Assembly: GCA_046330955.1 (NCBI GenBank)
Contig: JAXLRT010000005.1
Coordinates: forward strand, 124,001-188,000
DNA from: JADJPO01 sp046330955
Lineage (GTDB): Bacteria; Actinomycetota; Actinomycetes; Actinomycetales; Kineosporiaceae
Direction: 5' to 3'
Length of the DNA: 64,000 bases
Shown: positions 63,134-64,000 of the stretch, piece by piece
How the letters are laid out: each line of letters begins with the position of its first letter
Position numbering within the stretch: the stretch's first letter is position 1
Notes under the pieces: model-generated
What the model was told of the DNA's origin: nothing
Databases searched by the model: none
Seen by the model: only the letters and a program-made list of their open reading frames with translations
Made by a program: the position numbers and the translations under genes

Positions 63134-63910
63134 ATGAAGATCGTCGTGTGCGTGAAGCACGTTCCGGACGCCACCGGCGACCGTCATTTCACCGATGACC
63201 ACACGGTGGATCGCGAAGGGGTCGACGGGCTGCTCTCCGAGCTGGACGAGTACGCGGTCGAGGAGGCGCTGACCATCGAGGGCGCCACGGCCTCGACGGT
63301 CACCGTGGTCTGCATGGGTCCCGAAGGGGCAGCGGATGCGATCCGCAAGGCGCTGCAGATGGGCGCCGACGCCGGGGTGCACATCATGGACGACGCCCTG
63401 GCCGGTTCCGACGCCCTGGCCACCTCCAAGGTGCTCGCCGCCGCCATCTCGACCATGGAGTACGACCTGGTGCTGACCGGCATGTCCTCGACCGACGGCC
63501 TGATGGGCGTGGTGCCGGCGATGCTCGCGCAGCGGCTCGGCCTGCCCCAGGTGACCCTGGCCGGCAAGGTCGAGGTGGACGGCAGCACGGTACGTATCGA
63601 GCGGGACGGCGACACCGCCACCGAGGTGATCGAGGCCTCGATGCCGGCGCTGATCAGCGTCACCGACCAGATCAACGACCCGCGCTACCCCTCGTTCAAG
63701 GGGATCATGGCGGCCAAGAAGAAGCCGGTGACCACGCTGTCCCTGGCCGACCTGGGCCTGAGCCCGGAGGACGTCGGCCTGAGCGCCGCCTGGACCGTGG
63801 TCGAGGCGGTCGCCGCCCGGCCGCCGCGCGCCGCCGGCCAGCGGATCACCGACGACGGGGACGGCGGCACCCGCCTGGTCGAGTACCTCGCCGGCGCCAA
63901 GCTCGTCTGA
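63134..63910 (+). CDS. etfB: electron transfer flavoprotein, beta subunit
   Basis: 258 residues. MKIVVCVKHVPDATGDRHF is the EtfB start; DEYAVEEALTIEG, VTVVCMGPEGAADAIRKALQMGAD and DLVLTGMSSTDGLMGVVPAMLAQRLG follow, with the AMP-binding segments. The protein pairs with EtfA to carry electrons from acyl-CoA dehydrogenases to the respiratory chain. MPALISVTDQINDPRYPSFKGIMAAKKKP is the recognition-loop/C-terminal family signature. Start at the ATG; an extended in-frame GTG at 63032 is not family-like. etfA follows after 37 bp. Confidence 0.95.
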   Translation: MKIVVCVKHVPDATGDRHFTDDHTVDREGVDGLLSELDEYAVEEALTIEGATASTVTVVCMGPEGAADAIRKALQMGADAGVHIMDDALAGSDALATSKVLAAAISTMEYDLVLTGMSSTDGLMGVVPAMLAQRLGLPQVTLAGKVEVDGSTVRIERDGDTATEVIEASMPALISVTDQINDPRYPSFKGIMAAKKKPVTTLSLADLGLSPEDVGLSAAWTVVEAVAARPPRAAGQRITDDGDGGTRLVEYLAGAKLV

Positions 63911-63947
63911 CCGACCGACCAGAGTTCACCGCAGGAGGCACATCCCC

Positions 63948-64000
63948 ATGGCACAGATCCTCGTCCTGGTCGACCACGTCGACGGCACCGTGCGCAAGAC
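63948..64000 (+). CDS. etfA: electron transfer flavoprotein alpha subunit, start only (3'-truncated by window)
   Basis: Only the first 17 codons are in the window: MAQILVLVDHVDGTVRK. This matches the start of actinobacterial EtfA, where the strand LVLVDHVDG-like text is typical. GCAGGAGG lies about 10 nt before the ATG. Directly downstream of etfB on the same strand, the usual arrangement. Most of the FAD-binding domain is outside the window. Confidence 0.85.
   Translation, partial: MAQILVLVDHVDGTVRK

Overview
High-GC actinobacterial chromosome segment. The codon usage, frequent GTG starts, 4-bp ATGA/GTGA gene overlaps and a GlgE-type maltosyltransferase operon all point to Actinomycetota; family or genus cannot be fixed from the window alone. 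Coding is dense on both strands, with a mosaic of housekeeping and accessory blocks. No rRNA, tRNA or CRISPR array was recognised.

Layout. (1) 1-4473: a 5'-edge hypothetical gene, a frameshifted ATPase/DUF4143 pseudogene and a large MalT/LAL-type LuxR regulator. (2) 4596-9187: two small membrane proteins, then a cluster of a membrane protein, a short helical protein and a single-pass membrane protein; the first two share a glycine-rich GS-x-IGG-x-GN motif. (3) 9208-26848: an exopolysaccharide locus, with a Wzz/BY-kinase divergent from glycosyltransferases, a Wzy-like polymerase, a Wzx-like flippase and wecB, followed later by gmd. This locus is riddled with mobile DNA: wecB is cut into three by a 3.5-kb Mu/Tn7-like element and by a decayed IS3-family copy, and a membrane-protein gene is split by an ISAs1-family element with a 9-bp target duplication. 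(4) 27085-32162: a truncated second gmd copy, and unknown lipoprotein, membrane and secreted proteins. (5) 32718-36996: three translationally coupled genes, including a membrane-anchored nucleoside-phosphorylase-like protein and a macro-domain-like protein. This is the best candidate for an undescribed conflict or nucleotide-signalling system. (6) 37345-46204: MarR regulator/ABC exporter pair, a secreted Asp-box propeller protein, an ArsR-like regulator with an SRPBCC pseudogene, PaiB-like protein, a secreted metalloprotease and a Ser/Thr/Pro-rich protein. (7) 46240-61237: glycosyltransferases and the alpha-glucan genes mak, treS, glgE, glgP and glgX. (8) 61325-64000: YbjN-like protein, enoyl-CoA hydratase, etfB and the start of etfA.

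How the parts work together. TreS, Mak and GlgE form the trehalose to maltose to maltose-1-phosphate to alpha-glucan route, while GlgP and GlgX degrade the glucan; glgB is not next to them here. The polysaccharide locus has chain-length control, polymerase, flippase and transferases, but its UDP-GlcNAc 2-epimerase is broken in this genome. EtfB/EtfA and the hydratase belong to acyl-CoA oxidation. Pseudogenes and repeats are concentrated in accessory blocks, while the glycogen and etf genes are intact.
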